A DNA stretch of 64,000 nt from Clostridium sp. (GTDB taxonomy: Bacteria > Bacillota > Clostridia > Lachnospirales > Lachnospiraceae). Positions within the stretch are counted from its first letter, which is position 1. Every line of letters starts with the position of its first letter. Of this stretch, positions 43,305 through 52,334 are shown in pieces. The position numbers and the translations under genes are program-made. Below the pieces are notes generated by a model. The model did not search any database. It had not been told where the DNA came from and was given only the letters and a program-made list of their open reading frames with translations. The stretch lies in assembly GCA_023664325.1 (NCBI GenBank), contig JAMPFS010000001.1:80562-144561 (forward strand), in the 5' to 3' direction.

Positions 43305-43329
43305 ATCATATTCTCCATTTCATAAAACT

Positions 43330-44532
43330 TTATTGTTTAATGATATCAGTTACCCTGATACCAAAGCTTTCTTCAATTACAACAACCTCTCCCTTTGCAA
43401 CAAGCTTGCCGTTTACCAATACATCAATCGGCTCGCCTGCAATCTTATCAAGTTCGATAATTGTTCCCGGCGCGAACTCTAAAATCTCTTTAATCGACTT
43501 ACTCGTTCGACCCAACTCAACCGTAACCTCTAATGGAACATCCATAATCAAATCAATGTTCTCCTGCTGGGTTATCGGATTAAAGGATGCATTAAATGGT
43601 TGGAACTGAACCGGTTGTACCTGCACATCCTGTACCGGCGGTGCGTAAGCATATGGCATCCCCTGCCCCATCATTGGCATTTGTCCCATCGGCGGCATCT
43701 GTCCCATTGGTGGCATTTGCCCCATCATCGGCTGACCTGCCGGCGGAGCCTGTGCTGCCATTGGCTGTCCTTGTGGTGTTCCGGTATCCGCTGGTGACGG
43801 CGGCGCTGCCGGTGCCTCCTCCTTGACATCTTCCGTCTGTCCGCCTTCCTGGTTGGAATCAAATATGGAATACAATTCCTTTGCCAACTCAATTGGATAT
43901 AGCTGCATAATCGAACTGTCCACCAAATCTCCAATTTCCATCTTAAAGAAAACCCTGACAAACGATTCTGACTTTGCAAACCCTACTTTCGACTCATCCG
44001 CTTCGTCTGAGAGATCTACCAGATCCGCAGAAGGCGGTGAAATATCTACCATACGGTTTAGCATAGAAGATAATGATGTCGCAGATGATCCCATCATCTG
44101 GTTCATGGCTTCACAAATTGCGCTTAGGTGAAGCTCTGACAATTCATCTACTAAATTAGTGCCATCTCCTCCCATCATCAAATCTGTTATTACTTTAACA
44201 TCATCTTCGCGAAGAATCAAGACATTATTACCATCAATTCCCGCTTTATAAGAAATATTTATGAAGACACAAGGTCGTTCATATTCAGCCGCAAGCTCGT
44301 CCCATGTACTTATCGTTACAGTCGGTGTCGTGATTGTAACCTTCTGATTTACGAGGGAATAAAGTGTTGTAGCAGCAGTTCCCATACAGATATTTGAAAT
44401 CTCGCCAATTGCATCACACTCATCCGCGCTTAAAGGACTACTACCAGAAGAACCTGGGGCTGTATCACCCGCATCGCCACCTGTATTTCCAAGCAATGCA
44501 TTTATTTCTTCCTGTGATAACATTCCATCCAT
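43330..44532 (-). CDS. fliY: FliY, motor switch protein with CheC-type phosphatase domain and FliN domain
   Basis: Combines the C-ring protein FliN with a CheY-P phosphatase. The 400-residue protein starts with the CheY-binding motif LSQEEINALL, then two phosphatase centres (D40, E44, N47 and P70; S137, E141, N144 and P167), a Pro/Met/Gly/Gln-rich linker (about residues 245-305, with MGQMPP repeats), and a FliN domain from about 318 (VTVELGRTSKSIKEILEFAP, PIDVLVNGKLVAKGEVVVIE). GGAG lies eight bases before the ATG. It starts four bases after the fliM stop. Confidence 0.95.
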   Translation of the reverse strand: MDGMLSQEEINALLGNTGGDAGDTAPGSSGSSPLSADECDAIGEISNICMGTAATTLYSLVNQKVTITTPTVTISTWDELAAEYERPCVFINISYKAGIDGNNVLILREDDVKVITDLMMGGDGTNLVDELSELHLSAICEAMNQMMGSSATSLSSMLNRMVDISPPSADLVDLSDEADESKVGFAKSESFVRVFFKMEIGDLVDSSIMQLYPIELAKELYSIFDSNQEGGQTEDVKEEAPAAPPSPADTGTPQGQPMAAQAPPAGQPMMGQMPPMGQMPPMGQMPMMGQGMPYAYAPPVQDVQVQPVQFQPFNASFNPITQQENIDLIMDVPLEVTVELGRTSKSIKEILEFAPGTIIELDKIAGEPIDVLVNGKLVAKGEVVVIEESFGIRVTDIIKQ

Positions 44533-44536
44533 GTTC

Positions 44537-45514
44537 CTACTCCTCTCTTATTATTTCTGTTACCTTCACAGCATAATTTTCATTGCCGGAACCCGGTAAC
44601 GCTTTAAATTTAACAATATTACCAACATACACATTCAGTTCCTCATCAACATGGGAATCCAGTTTAATAATATCGCCAACTTGCAAATTAATAAAATCCA
44701 TAACCGAAATGCTGCTTTTGCCAAGCAAAGTTTTAATCGGTATCTGCGCTTTGTTGATGATGGTCTCAATCGCCTCACCATAAGCATCTTCATCCTTTGT
44801 CTGCATCGTTGAAAACCAGTACTTGGTATTCAGCTTATCCATGACATCCTCTAACGTCATGAACGGCAGACAAACATTCATCAGACCTTCCACAGTGCCA
44901 ATTGTAACATTAATCGTTATAATTGCAATCATTTCACTCGGTGATATAATCTGGGCAAACTGTGAATTCGTCTCAATCCGCTCCAGCCTCGGATGTATCT
45001 CTATTACATTTTGCCACGGTTCCCGAAGTAAATCAACCAAAATCGTAAAAATTCTCTCTAATACACTTAGTTCAATCTCCGAATAGTCGCGTGGTTTATC
45101 AAGCGGTTCCCCCAAGCCCCCCAGCATACGGTCTATAATCGTAAAGCCCAGGTTGGAGGCAAGCTCAATAATAATGTTGCCCTGTAACGGAGAAAAATTG
45201 ACAATTCCAAGCAAAACCGGATTTGACAGGGCATTGGAAAACTCAGAATAGGTAACCGCTTCCGAATTCATGACATCAATCTGAACATTTTTCCGAAGAT
45301 AAGCCGGAAAATTACTGGACACCAGCCTTCCGAAATGTTCAAAAATAATCTCCAACGTCCTTAAATGTTCTTTTGAAAACTTGGCAGGTCTTGCGAAATC
45401 ATATTCTTTAATTTTGACAGCCGGATCGTCATTCATCTCTTCGACGTCTAACTCACCGGAACTTAATTGTTTGAGCAAAGCATCAATCTCATTTTGAGAT
45501 AACACATCTGCCAT
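44537..45514 (-). CDS. fliM: FliM, motor switch protein
   Basis: A C-ring protein that receives CheY-P. The 325-residue protein has the N-terminal CheY-binding motif LSQNEIDALLKQL, KEYDFARPAKFSKEHLRTLE, the middle CheC-like domain without phosphatase residues, and the C-terminal SpoA domain (LDSHVDEELNVYVGNIVKFK). GGAGGTGAG precedes the ATG. It follows fliL by 44 bases. Confidence 0.97.
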   Translation of the reverse strand: MADVLSQNEIDALLKQLSSGELDVEEMNDDPAVKIKEYDFARPAKFSKEHLRTLEIIFEHFGRLVSSNFPAYLRKNVQIDVMNSEAVTYSEFSNALSNPVLLGIVNFSPLQGNIIIELASNLGFTIIDRMLGGLGEPLDKPRDYSEIELSVLERIFTILVDLLREPWQNVIEIHPRLERIETNSQFAQIISPSEMIAIITINVTIGTVEGLMNVCLPFMTLEDVMDKLNTKYWFSTMQTKDEDAYGEAIETIINKAQIPIKTLLGKSSISVMDFINLQVGDIIKLDSHVDEELNVYVGNIVKFKALPGSGNENYAVKVTEIIREE

Positions 45515-45558
45515 TTTCTCACCTCCAATAGTCTAGTCACACATATTTTCCATATATA

Positions 45559-46068
45559 CTATTGAAGTGTAAACTTACTGAATGAAACGCTGTAAATACA
45601 GCTCGTAGCATACTTTTTCTGCAAATTATCCAAAATCTTTTCTTTTATCTTCTCCTGTGTTGCCTGATCGCTAATTTCATCATATGTGTAAGTTTGAATA
45701 ATATTCCTTGCTTCATCAAACACAACACCGGATGCATCTGTCAATGCGAGACTCAAATCATCATAATCCTCTGAGGCACTGTTTAATCCAAGTGTTAAAC
45801 CAACCTGCGCAAAATGCTTGTCACCGCTTCCATCATCCTTCAGGTTCACAACCTGCGCTTCCACACTGTAGGTTGCCATATCCTTGAGCGATACCGCCGG
45901 CTGTTCATTATCACTTTTCAGTTCCAGGCTTAACACAGACGCAATCTCTGTAATCAGGCTGTTTGTCTTCTTTGCCGAAGGCATACAGACAAATACAATA
46001 ATAATATTCAATATCAAATTCACTACACATAATGCCAGTATGATAACTGTAATTAAATTCTTTCTCAT
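45559..46068 (-). CDS. fliL: FliL-like basal body-associated protein
   Basis: Supports stator function around the basal body. The 169-residue protein has a short cytoplasmic start, a membrane segment (about residues 7-29) and an outer domain of about 130 residues that ends SFSKFTLQ, the usual FliL finish. Sequence signals for FliL are weak, but topology, length and position between motB and fliM fit. Confidence 0.87.
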   Translation of the reverse strand: MRKNLITVIILALCVVNLILNIIIVFVCMPSAKKTNSLITEIASVLSLELKSDNEQPAVSLKDMATYSVEAQVVNLKDDGSGDKHFAQVGLTLGLNSASEDYDDLSLALTDASGVVFDEARNIIQTYTYDEISDQATQEKIKEKILDNLQKKYATSCIYSVSFSKFTLQ

Positions 46069-46077
46069 ATCCTTCTC

Positions 46078-47028
46078 CTATTCTATTATATTTTCTGTAT
46101 CAGAATTCAACTGATTATATATTTTTATGGAAACTCTACGGTTCTTTGCCCTGCCTTCCTCCGTGTCATTAGAAGCAACCGGACGATTTTCACCATAGCC
46201 TGCCACCTTCATGTTGGCTTTTTCCAAATTTGTCTGTTCCATAACATATTCATAGACCTTTGTTGCCCTTGCAGTGGAAAGATAAAGGTTGCTTTCATAC
46301 CTCGAGTTATGAATTGGTATATTATCAGTATGCCCTTCTATCTCAATCACGCATTTCTTATATTTTCCAAGAATCGAGGCAATCTTTTGCATAAACATCT
46401 TCGCATCTTCCCGGATTTCAGCCTGCCCGCCATCAAATAAAATGGCGCCATTCAAATCGAGCGAAACATATTGCGAATTGAAATCCATCGCAACCATATC
46501 TTCAATGTTATAGGATTCTGTCATTTCTGATATCTCATCATACATCTGCTCCGACTGTTCCAAACCATACTGCTCAAGCCGCTCTTTCAAATCATTCGTA
46601 GAAAGTTCCTCTTTTCCAATATTCATCGAACTCTCATCAAGCACTTCCTCTGTATTCGGTTCAATACTGTCAGGCTGATTCGAACTGTCACTGGTTCCGT
46701 CATCTGCGCCTGTTGCAGATAAGTCCTGATTATTTCCTTTTACCTCTGAGGATACGCCAATATGTTCCAAAAATGATTCAATGCCGGGTAGTTGTGTTAC
46801 ACCGCCCGAAACAATCGGCCCCGCCTCTAAGGATACGGATCCGGCTTCCAAAACGCTAAAGCTTATGTCATTAAAAGAAGCCATAATCTGTTGAATCTTT
46901 CCCTCATCCATCGTGGAACTTGCAAAAAGCAGCACAAAGAAACAAAGGAGCAGATTCATCAAATCACTAAATGTAGACATCCACGCCGGAGAGCCTTCAT
47001 CTGGCGGCGTTTCCCTTTTTTTTGCCAT
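46078..47028 (-). CDS. motB: MotB, stator peptidoglycan-anchoring protein
   Basis: A stator subunit that binds peptidoglycan and carries the ion-channel aspartate. The 316-residue protein has one membrane segment with Asp22 in MSTFSDLMNLLLCFF, a long variable linker (about 70-190) and a C-terminal OmpA domain (EIEGHTDNIPIHN, then LSTARATKVYEYV, GYGENRPVASN). It lies two bases after motA. Confidence 0.96.
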   Translation of the reverse strand: MAKKRETPPDEGSPAWMSTFSDLMNLLLCFFVLLFASSTMDEGKIQQIMASFNDISFSVLEAGSVSLEAGPIVSGGVTQLPGIESFLEHIGVSSEVKGNNQDLSATGADDGTSDSSNQPDSIEPNTEEVLDESSMNIGKEELSTNDLKERLEQYGLEQSEQMYDEISEMTESYNIEDMVAMDFNSQYVSLDLNGAILFDGGQAEIREDAKMFMQKIASILGKYKKCVIEIEGHTDNIPIHNSRYESNLYLSTARATKVYEYVMEQTNLEKANMKVAGYGENRPVASNDTEEGRAKNRRVSIKIYNQLNSDTENIIE

Positions 47029-47030
47029 AT

Positions 47031-47825
47031 TTATTCACCCTCCTCTGTCATTCCGTCTCTCATGCCAGGATCTAAGAATGATTTTAATTTTTCCTCAATA
47101 ACACGAGGGTTTTCACCTGCCTGTATGGATAATAATCCTTCTATCATAATCTCTTTCAACTGCATTTCGGAATCGTTATTAAGCGCCAGCTTACCGGCTA
47201 CCGGAGCGCTCAACCAGTTCGCAATAAAGGAACCATAAAATGTTGTGATAAGCGCCACCGCCATATTCGGTCCGATAGAATCCGGATCTGACAAATCCTT
47301 CAACATCAAAACCAAACCAATCAGGGTACCAATCATACCCCAGGCAGGTCCCATAGCTCCAACCTGTTTCCAGAACGCAATATTTTTCTGGTGCCTTGCG
47401 TCTGTATTAATAAGCTCTGCCTCCAAAATTCCCCTGACAAGCTCCGGATCCGTACCATCCACAATCAGCATAATTCCTTTTTTCATAAAAGGATCTTCTA
47501 AGTTGTTTGCTGATTCCTCCAATGCCAGAAGACCTTCCTTTCTGGCAATGTTCGACAACTCGATAATCTGCTTAATGGTTCCCACAAGATCATAATTCGG
47601 AACCTTGAAAATTAATGCTATTGACTTAAGACCGGCAATAAATCCCTTCATTGGGTAACTTGCCATAACTGCGCCTATGGTACCACCAAAGGTAATCAGG
47701 AAAGACGGAATATCCACAAAAGACATGACCTTTCCAAAATCTACTCCGGTATCTTTATCAAAGACCATACCAAATATCATTAACGCAAATCCCAATATTA
47801 AACCAACTATCGATGCTATATCCAA
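47031..47825 (-). CDS. motA: MotA, stator ion-channel protein
   Basis: The membrane part of the motor stator. The roughly 264-residue protein has four membrane segments, the GGTIGAVMASYP block in the second, a large cytoplasmic loop with RKEGLLALEE, and GPAWGMIGTLIGLVLML in the third. I prefer a TTG start at 47825 (DIASIVGLILGF, the usual family start) because GAGGTGG is five bases upstream; a GTG at 47834 lacks spacing. A sigma-A-like promoter and a leader of about 75 bases precede it. Confidence 0.96.
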   Translation of the reverse strand: MDIASIVGLILGFALMIFGMVFDKDTGVDFGKVMSFVDIPSFLITFGGTIGAVMASYPMKGFIAGLKSIALIFKVPNYDLVGTIKQIIELSNIARKEGLLALEESANNLEDPFMKKGIMLIVDGTDPELVRGILEAELINTDARHQKNIAFWKQVGAMGPAWGMIGTLIGLVLMLKDLSDPDSIGPNMAVALITTFYGSFIANWLSAPVAGKLALNNDSEMQLKEIMIEGLLSIQAGENPRVIEEKLKSFLDPGMRDGMTEEGE

Positions 47826-47915
47826 TGTCTCCACCTCACTAAACTATAATAAAGAGTTTCCTAAAAAACCTCTTTTCAAAATAACCTGTATAATTGTATC
47901 ACAAATTTAACAAAT

Positions 47916-47944
47916 ATTCTACATAAATTTACACAAGAATACAA
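47916..47944 (-). promoter_or_regulatory. Candidate promoter upstream of motA
   Basis: TTGTAT (47939-47944), a 17-base spacer and TAGAAT (47916-47921) lie about 90 bases before motA. The leader that follows contains a bulged hairpin pairing AAAGA with TCTTT and GTTT with AAAC (near 47843-47867). Confidence 0.5.
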
Positions 47945-47954
47945 TTTTTATGTT

Positions 47955-48158
47955 CTATACCGGATGATTCCATGTCTGATAAATTTCTCTCTTATAAGAT
48001 ATTACTAAATTTGCAACCTCCTGTCTACTCTCTTTTACAATAATTTTTTTGCCGGTGGCAAGAGAGACCACTGTATCAGGGGTTTCCTCCACAAATTCAA
48101 TCAAATCTGCGTTCACCGTAAATTTCATTTCGTTTAATTTTGTAAGTTCAATCATCAT
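47955..48158 (-). CDS. flbD: FlbD-like flagellar protein
   Basis: A 67-residue member of the FlbD family (MIELTKLN start, NADLIEFVEETPDTVVSL, GKKIIVKES), which lies after flgE in most Firmicutes flagellar operons. In Bacillus it is called SwrD and increases motor torque. GAGGTGGA precedes the ATG. It has its own promoter, which overlaps the flgE terminator. Confidence 0.93.
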   Translation of the reverse strand: MMIELTKLNEMKFTVNADLIEFVEETPDTVVSLATGKKIIVKESRQEVANLVISYKREIYQTWNHPV

Positions 48159-48190
48159 TCCACCTCTGCCGTATAAATACTCATAAAGGT

Positions 48191-48219
48191 ATTATAACAG
48201 AAAAGAGACCATTGTACAA
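48191..48219 (-). promoter_or_regulatory. Strong sigma-A promoter of flbD and downstream genes
   Basis: TTGTAC (48214-48219), a 17-base spacer and TATAAT (48191-48196) lie about 33 bases before flbD. The -35 box forms part of the 3' arm of the terminator hairpin after flgE. Confidence 0.8.
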
Positions 48220-48248
48220 ACTGAATTTCAAATCCAATTACAATGGTC
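48200..48248 (-). terminator. Rho-independent terminator after flgE
   Basis: GACCATTGTA (48239-48248 region) pairs perfectly over 10 bases with TACAATGGTC (48207-48216), followed in transcript sense by TCTTTTCTG. It lies 24 bases past the flgE stop and overlaps the next promoter. Confidence 0.8.
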
Positions 48249-48271
48249 CCCCTAAATATTATTTTTTCTTA

Positions 48272-49651
48272 TTATCTCTTCAGATTGACAAGTTCTTCAA
48301 TCAGGGTATCTGAGACTGTGATAATTCTGGAATTCGCCTGGAAACCTCTCTGTGTTACGATCATTTCCGTAAATTCCTGAGATAAGTCTACATTGGACAT
48401 CTCCAAAACGCCCTGTGTCATCGTTTCTCCGTTGTCTGCTATCGTCTGCCCAATTCCGTCAAATTCTCCGGAAGCCTTCGTCTCCTGGTATAAATTACCT
48501 CCGATTGCCTCAAGACCTGTCGGATTCACGAAATTAGCGACACAGATCTGACCTAAAAGCTTATTGACGCCATTGTCATAGATACCATAAATCCTGCCCT
48601 GCGTATCAATGCTGACGTCCGTCATCTTGCCTGTCTTACGTCCTGCGCCGGAAGCAGTGTTGTCCTTTGCGCCCCTGTGGGTCTCCGGATTACTCTCTCC
48701 ACTCTTTGATGCATACATATGTAAGGAAGAACAGTCTATTTCGATGCTCGTAACCGGTGGATCCTGGGTCGGATCCTTGAATACCTCACCGTCAACTGTC
48801 GGGTTCTTACTGGTAATCGTCAAATTCGTTGCCAGGGCTCCTGCAATGCCTCCCATGCCAACAAAATCACCGGAATTCCGGTCAAACTGGATGGTGGTAT
48901 TTGACAAGGCTGCTGTATATTTTCCATTTGTTGGATCAATAATATTGACATTATTCACATCCTTAATCGAATCAACCGCAATATTATATGCGCTCGGATC
49001 GGTCGGGGACTGTGTGATTTTAAGTTTAACGGTATAACTGTTACCCAAATTATCATAAATAGACACTGTCGTGGAAACACCGTCTGCTGTTGTCAATCTC
49101 GGATCCGTATTCACAATATTACCTGTCATATAGGTCTTTGATGTCATTTCCGGAGGAACTGTCTGATTTTCAATCGCCTCCGGTCTCAATGCAGAAACCG
49201 TATCCCTGCGGATTTGAGTCGGATCATCCGGATCAACCTGCCAGCCCATTACCAAATCACCGGCGCCGTTTACCAGATTACCAGCATCATCCGTATCAAA
49301 TGCGCCCACTTTGGTAAAGTAGTTGATACCGCCACGGTTTACAATAAAGAATGAACTTCCGTTAATCATCAGATCGTACGGATTATTTGTAGACTGTGAC
49401 GAACCCGGTGTTGAACTCTTGTTAATTGTTGCAACCGTAGTACCAAGACCAATCTGTTTTGCGTTGGTACCACCGCTTGTTGCTGTTGATGCCGTTGCTG
49501 ACTGTGTTGTCTGATACAGCACATCCTTAAACAAAACGGCGCTTGATTTGAAACCTACCGTATTTACGTTTGCTATATTATTACCAATTACATCCATTTT
49601 CGTCTGGTGTGTTTTAAGACCTGATACACCAGAGTAAAGTGATCTCATCAT
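48272..49651 (-). CDS. flgE: Flagellar hook protein FlgE
   Basis: The building block of the hook. The 459-residue protein starts with the rod/hook family signature MRSLYSGVSGLKTHQTKMDV and NNIANVNTVGFK, has the FlgE D1/D2 body, and ends with the second signature (LSQEFTEMIVTQRGFQANSR). It is exported by the flagellar type III system without a signal peptide. GGAGG precedes tandem ATGs; either may start. It is the last gene before a terminator. Confidence 0.96.
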   Translation of the reverse strand: MMRSLYSGVSGLKTHQTKMDVIGNNIANVNTVGFKSSAVLFKDVLYQTTQSATASTATSGGTNAKQIGLGTTVATINKSSTPGSSQSTNNPYDLMINGSSFFIVNRGGINYFTKVGAFDTDDAGNLVNGAGDLVMGWQVDPDDPTQIRRDTVSALRPEAIENQTVPPEMTSKTYMTGNIVNTDPRLTTADGVSTTVSIYDNLGNSYTVKLKITQSPTDPSAYNIAVDSIKDVNNVNIIDPTNGKYTAALSNTTIQFDRNSGDFVGMGGIAGALATNLTITSKNPTVDGEVFKDPTQDPPVTSIEIDCSSLHMYASKSGESNPETHRGAKDNTASGAGRKTGKMTDVSIDTQGRIYGIYDNGVNKLLGQICVANFVNPTGLEAIGGNLYQETKASGEFDGIGQTIADNGETMTQGVLEMSNVDLSQEFTEMIVTQRGFQANSRIITVSDTLIEELVNLKR

Positions 49652-49719
49652 AATTTTTGACCTCCTAATTTTTTTATCCCATCTGTCAGTCCGGGATATC
49701 TAGCCTCCCAAAGGTCCGG

Positions 49720-50121
49720 CTATACAATAACTGCTCCATCAATATTTGTAAACACATTGCTGTCATTGGTATCCTGATCCATCGCTGTAATCACCGTATT
49801 ATTTTTAATGTTGACGATAAATGCAATGTTGTCCATCATAACCAATGATTCCTTTATGCTCTTTTCTTTTGCCTGCCTGATGCCATTATGAAGCCGCTCC
49901 ATCTGCTCATCATTCAAATTGATATTCCTGCTTGCCAGACGGTCATTCGCATGCTTTGAAAATGTCACTTCATTGGAAACGCTTTGCTCGCTTGCCTTTA
50001 TCAGCATCTCCTCAAAAGATACCGCTGCTTTCTTCTCAGCCTGCCGTTCTGCCTTATAATTTGTCAGGTAGGTATCCTTCATCTGTTCGATGGATACAAA
50101 TGAATTCTGTAAACGGTCCAT
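49720..50121 (-). CDS. Flagellar operon protein (TIGR02530-like)
   Basis: A 133-residue protein of the small family found between flgD and flgE in many Firmicutes, recognised by FSKHANDRLASRNINLNDEQ and the end NNTVITAMDQ. No export or membrane signal. Its molecular role is not established as far as I know. Position and co-expression suggest a hook-assembly role. Confidence 0.85.
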   Translation of the reverse strand: MDRLQNSFVSIEQMKDTYLTNYKAERQAEKKAAVSFEEMLIKASEQSVSNEVTFSKHANDRLASRNINLNDEQMERLHNGIRQAKEKSIKESLVMMDNIAFIVNIKNNTVITAMDQDTNDSNVFTNIDGAVIV

Positions 50122-50145
50122 GTTTATCTCCCCTTTTCCATAAGG

Positions 50146-50724
50146 TTATGCATTTTCAGTTCCTTCTGTCTGCTTGTCATCACCGTTCTCTGTTTCAGAA
50201 GTACCATTTCCTTCTGTATTCTGCCCCTCTGTTTCGGATGGATCAGGCTGTCTTGTAATATACTCAAGATAATCTAAGCTGACAACGGAATCCAGATAAT
50301 CGGAATCATAATACTGATCGTTAATGGAAAAATATGTTTTCCCACCATTGATTGTAACATAATCCACAAGACCACTGATTTGGTTGATGTTGCCTGCTGT
50401 ATCCGGAACATTTAAAATCACATACTGTCCTGCTAAGTTCAAAGCGCGGTTATTCGAGAACGTCTGATTGATATTCTGTAATTCCTCCACACTCGAGAAC
50501 TGTGCCAACTGTGACATGTACTCCGTATTGCTGGTCGGTTCCAACGGATCCTGATACTGCATCTGTGCAACCAACAATTGCAGAAACGCATCCTTGTCAA
50601 GAGAACTGTTTGATTTTTGACTGTTCTTGCTCGCTGCCGCTGCTGCTTTCGTCGTATCAATCGCCTTTGAATTAGTTGTCTTTGCTGTGTTGTCTGTTGA
50701 GCCAATGCCCATTTCTGATGCCAT
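50146..50724 (-). CDS. flgD: FlgD, hook cap / scaffolding protein
   Basis: Caps the growing hook and is exported. The 192-residue protein has an N-terminal Ser/Ala-rich stretch, the family signature LDKDAFLQLLVAQMQYQDPL followed by SNTEYMSQLAQFSSVEEL, and an acidic, Glu/Thr-rich C-terminus. The ATG at 50724 has GGAGG seven bases upstream. The C-terminal Ig-like domains of longer FlgD proteins are reduced here. Confidence 0.95.
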   Translation of the reverse strand: MASEMGIGSTDNTAKTTNSKAIDTTKAAAAASKNSQKSNSSLDKDAFLQLLVAQMQYQDPLEPTSNTEYMSQLAQFSSVEELQNINQTFSNNRALNLAGQYVILNVPDTAGNINQISGLVDYVTINGGKTYFSINDQYYDSDYLDSVVSLDYLEYITRQPDPSETEGQNTEGNGTSETENGDDKQTEGTENA

Positions 50725-50786
50725 ACGCATACCTCCTTTTTCTTTTCTGTAATGTATATCGGAAACACGCCCGGATTGTTTAACCC

Positions 50787-52298
50787 TTATGCCGTGTAAC
50801 TCACACTGCTTCCCGCATACTTCATTTTTTCAAGCTCGGCTGCCTCCTGCTCCTCTTCTTCCTCCGGTAAGTCCGATAAATCAGGCTTCTTACCTGAATG
50901 GGAGCTTTGCTTTTGTTCATATGAATTCTGTTCCTCATTGCTGTTTTCAAATCCTGTGGTAGAAACCATAACCTCAATTGCATCTACTTTGAGATTTTGC
51001 TGATCCATAGATTCCTTCAGACTGGTAAGCCCGCCTTCAATTGCCTGTTTGGCAGCCTCTGTCTCCGCCACAATCCTTGCAGTCATAACACCATCTTTGG
51101 AAACCACATTAATCTGGATTTTTCCTAAATGTTCCGGATACAGCTGCATTTCAATCGAAGTCGTATCCTGGTTCATGTTAACCTTTACCTGTTCCACAAT
51201 CTGGTCAATCACTTCTTTGCCTGACACCGGAACCTCTTCTGCAAAGGAAACATCCTGTACATGATCGAATGCCTGCTCCACCGCCTGTAAAACCGGGTGT
51301 TCAAAATTCAATTCTTTTTTATCTGCTGTGGAATGTTCCTCTGTGCTATGCGCTTCCGCTTTAAAAGGAGTATAAGCATCCTGTTTTCCACCCGTTTCTG
51401 AATCCGAAGCGTTCTGCCCGTCTTTAAAAACCGGTCTTTCGTCCGAAACGGTAACAGGCGGCTCCTCATCCTCTGCCGGAATATCCACATCCACGCTCTG
51501 TCCTTCAGGCTGCGGCTCTTTTGCAGTATTTACCCTGACAAAAATCTCTGTCTTAGGGGAATCCTCACGAGGCACATAATCGAACAAATCCCCGACATCC
51601 TGTTCCTCCACATAAGCGCTTAAATCCTCCAGGCTCACATCATCCTGTGTGATTTCATCCTTCACATCACTAATAAACTGATTCAAGTCCTGATTCAAAT
51701 CTTCATTCACAATCAAATCAGAAACTTCCGCTGAATTCATGGAAAGGAAAATGGTCTTCAATCCGTCTTCTGACAGTAAATCCTCTGCCTCCATTCCCAG
51801 TTCATCCAGTTTTTTGCCCAGGTCGTCTACAGTTATATCGAACTGCTCCGTCACCTGCTGTAAAATATTACCGATTGTTTCCAGCAATGCGTCTGACTCT
51901 TCTAAGGAAAGATCCATATCGCTTTCCTCCACAACATTTTCTGTTATCACGGTCGGTTCTAACAATGTCGTGGTTATGGTTTCATCTGTCAAAGGCTCTT
52001 TTTCCTCTTCCAAATCCATATTCGGAACATCTGTTTCCTTTACATCTGCATCTTTCCCATCTTCTGTATTCTCCACGATCGGTTTCTCTTTGATGGGAGT
52101 CTCTTTGGAAGATACATCCTTGGCATCCGGCTGCTGTTTGATATCCATATCCTTTTTGCCGGAAGAATCGGCAGAAGCTGCCAGAAAACTTGCAAAATCT
52201 GTTTGCTCTGATTTGTCTGCTGCCTTGCGGCTGCCCTTACCGGTCTGATTGCCAACCATAAAAAAGTTAGACACATTCACGCTTTCTTTCACCTGCAT
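50787..52298 (-). CDS. fliK: FliK, hook-length control protein
   Basis: A secreted ruler that sets hook length. The 503-residue protein has a long, acidic, low-complexity N-terminal part and the conserved C-terminal Flg_hook domain (EMQLYPEHLGKIQINVVSKD, VMTARIVAETEAAKQAIEGG, LVDAIEV-type end). GGAGG precedes the ATG. It lies between the YlxF-like gene and flgD, as usual. Confidence 0.93.
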   Translation of the reverse strand: MQVKESVNVSNFFMVGNQTGKGSRKAADKSEQTDFASFLAASADSSGKKDMDIKQQPDAKDVSSKETPIKEKPIVENTEDGKDADVKETDVPNMDLEEEKEPLTDETITTTLLEPTVITENVVEESDMDLSLEESDALLETIGNILQQVTEQFDITVDDLGKKLDELGMEAEDLLSEDGLKTIFLSMNSAEVSDLIVNEDLNQDLNQFISDVKDEITQDDVSLEDLSAYVEEQDVGDLFDYVPREDSPKTEIFVRVNTAKEPQPEGQSVDVDIPAEDEEPPVTVSDERPVFKDGQNASDSETGGKQDAYTPFKAEAHSTEEHSTADKKELNFEHPVLQAVEQAFDHVQDVSFAEEVPVSGKEVIDQIVEQVKVNMNQDTTSIEMQLYPEHLGKIQINVVSKDGVMTARIVAETEAAKQAIEGGLTSLKESMDQQNLKVDAIEVMVSTTGFENSNEEQNSYEQKQSSHSGKKPDLSDLPEEEEEQEAAELEKMKYAGSSVSYTA

Positions 52299-52334
52299 AT
52301 TTTACCTCCTTTCACATATTTTTAAGAAGTGGCG

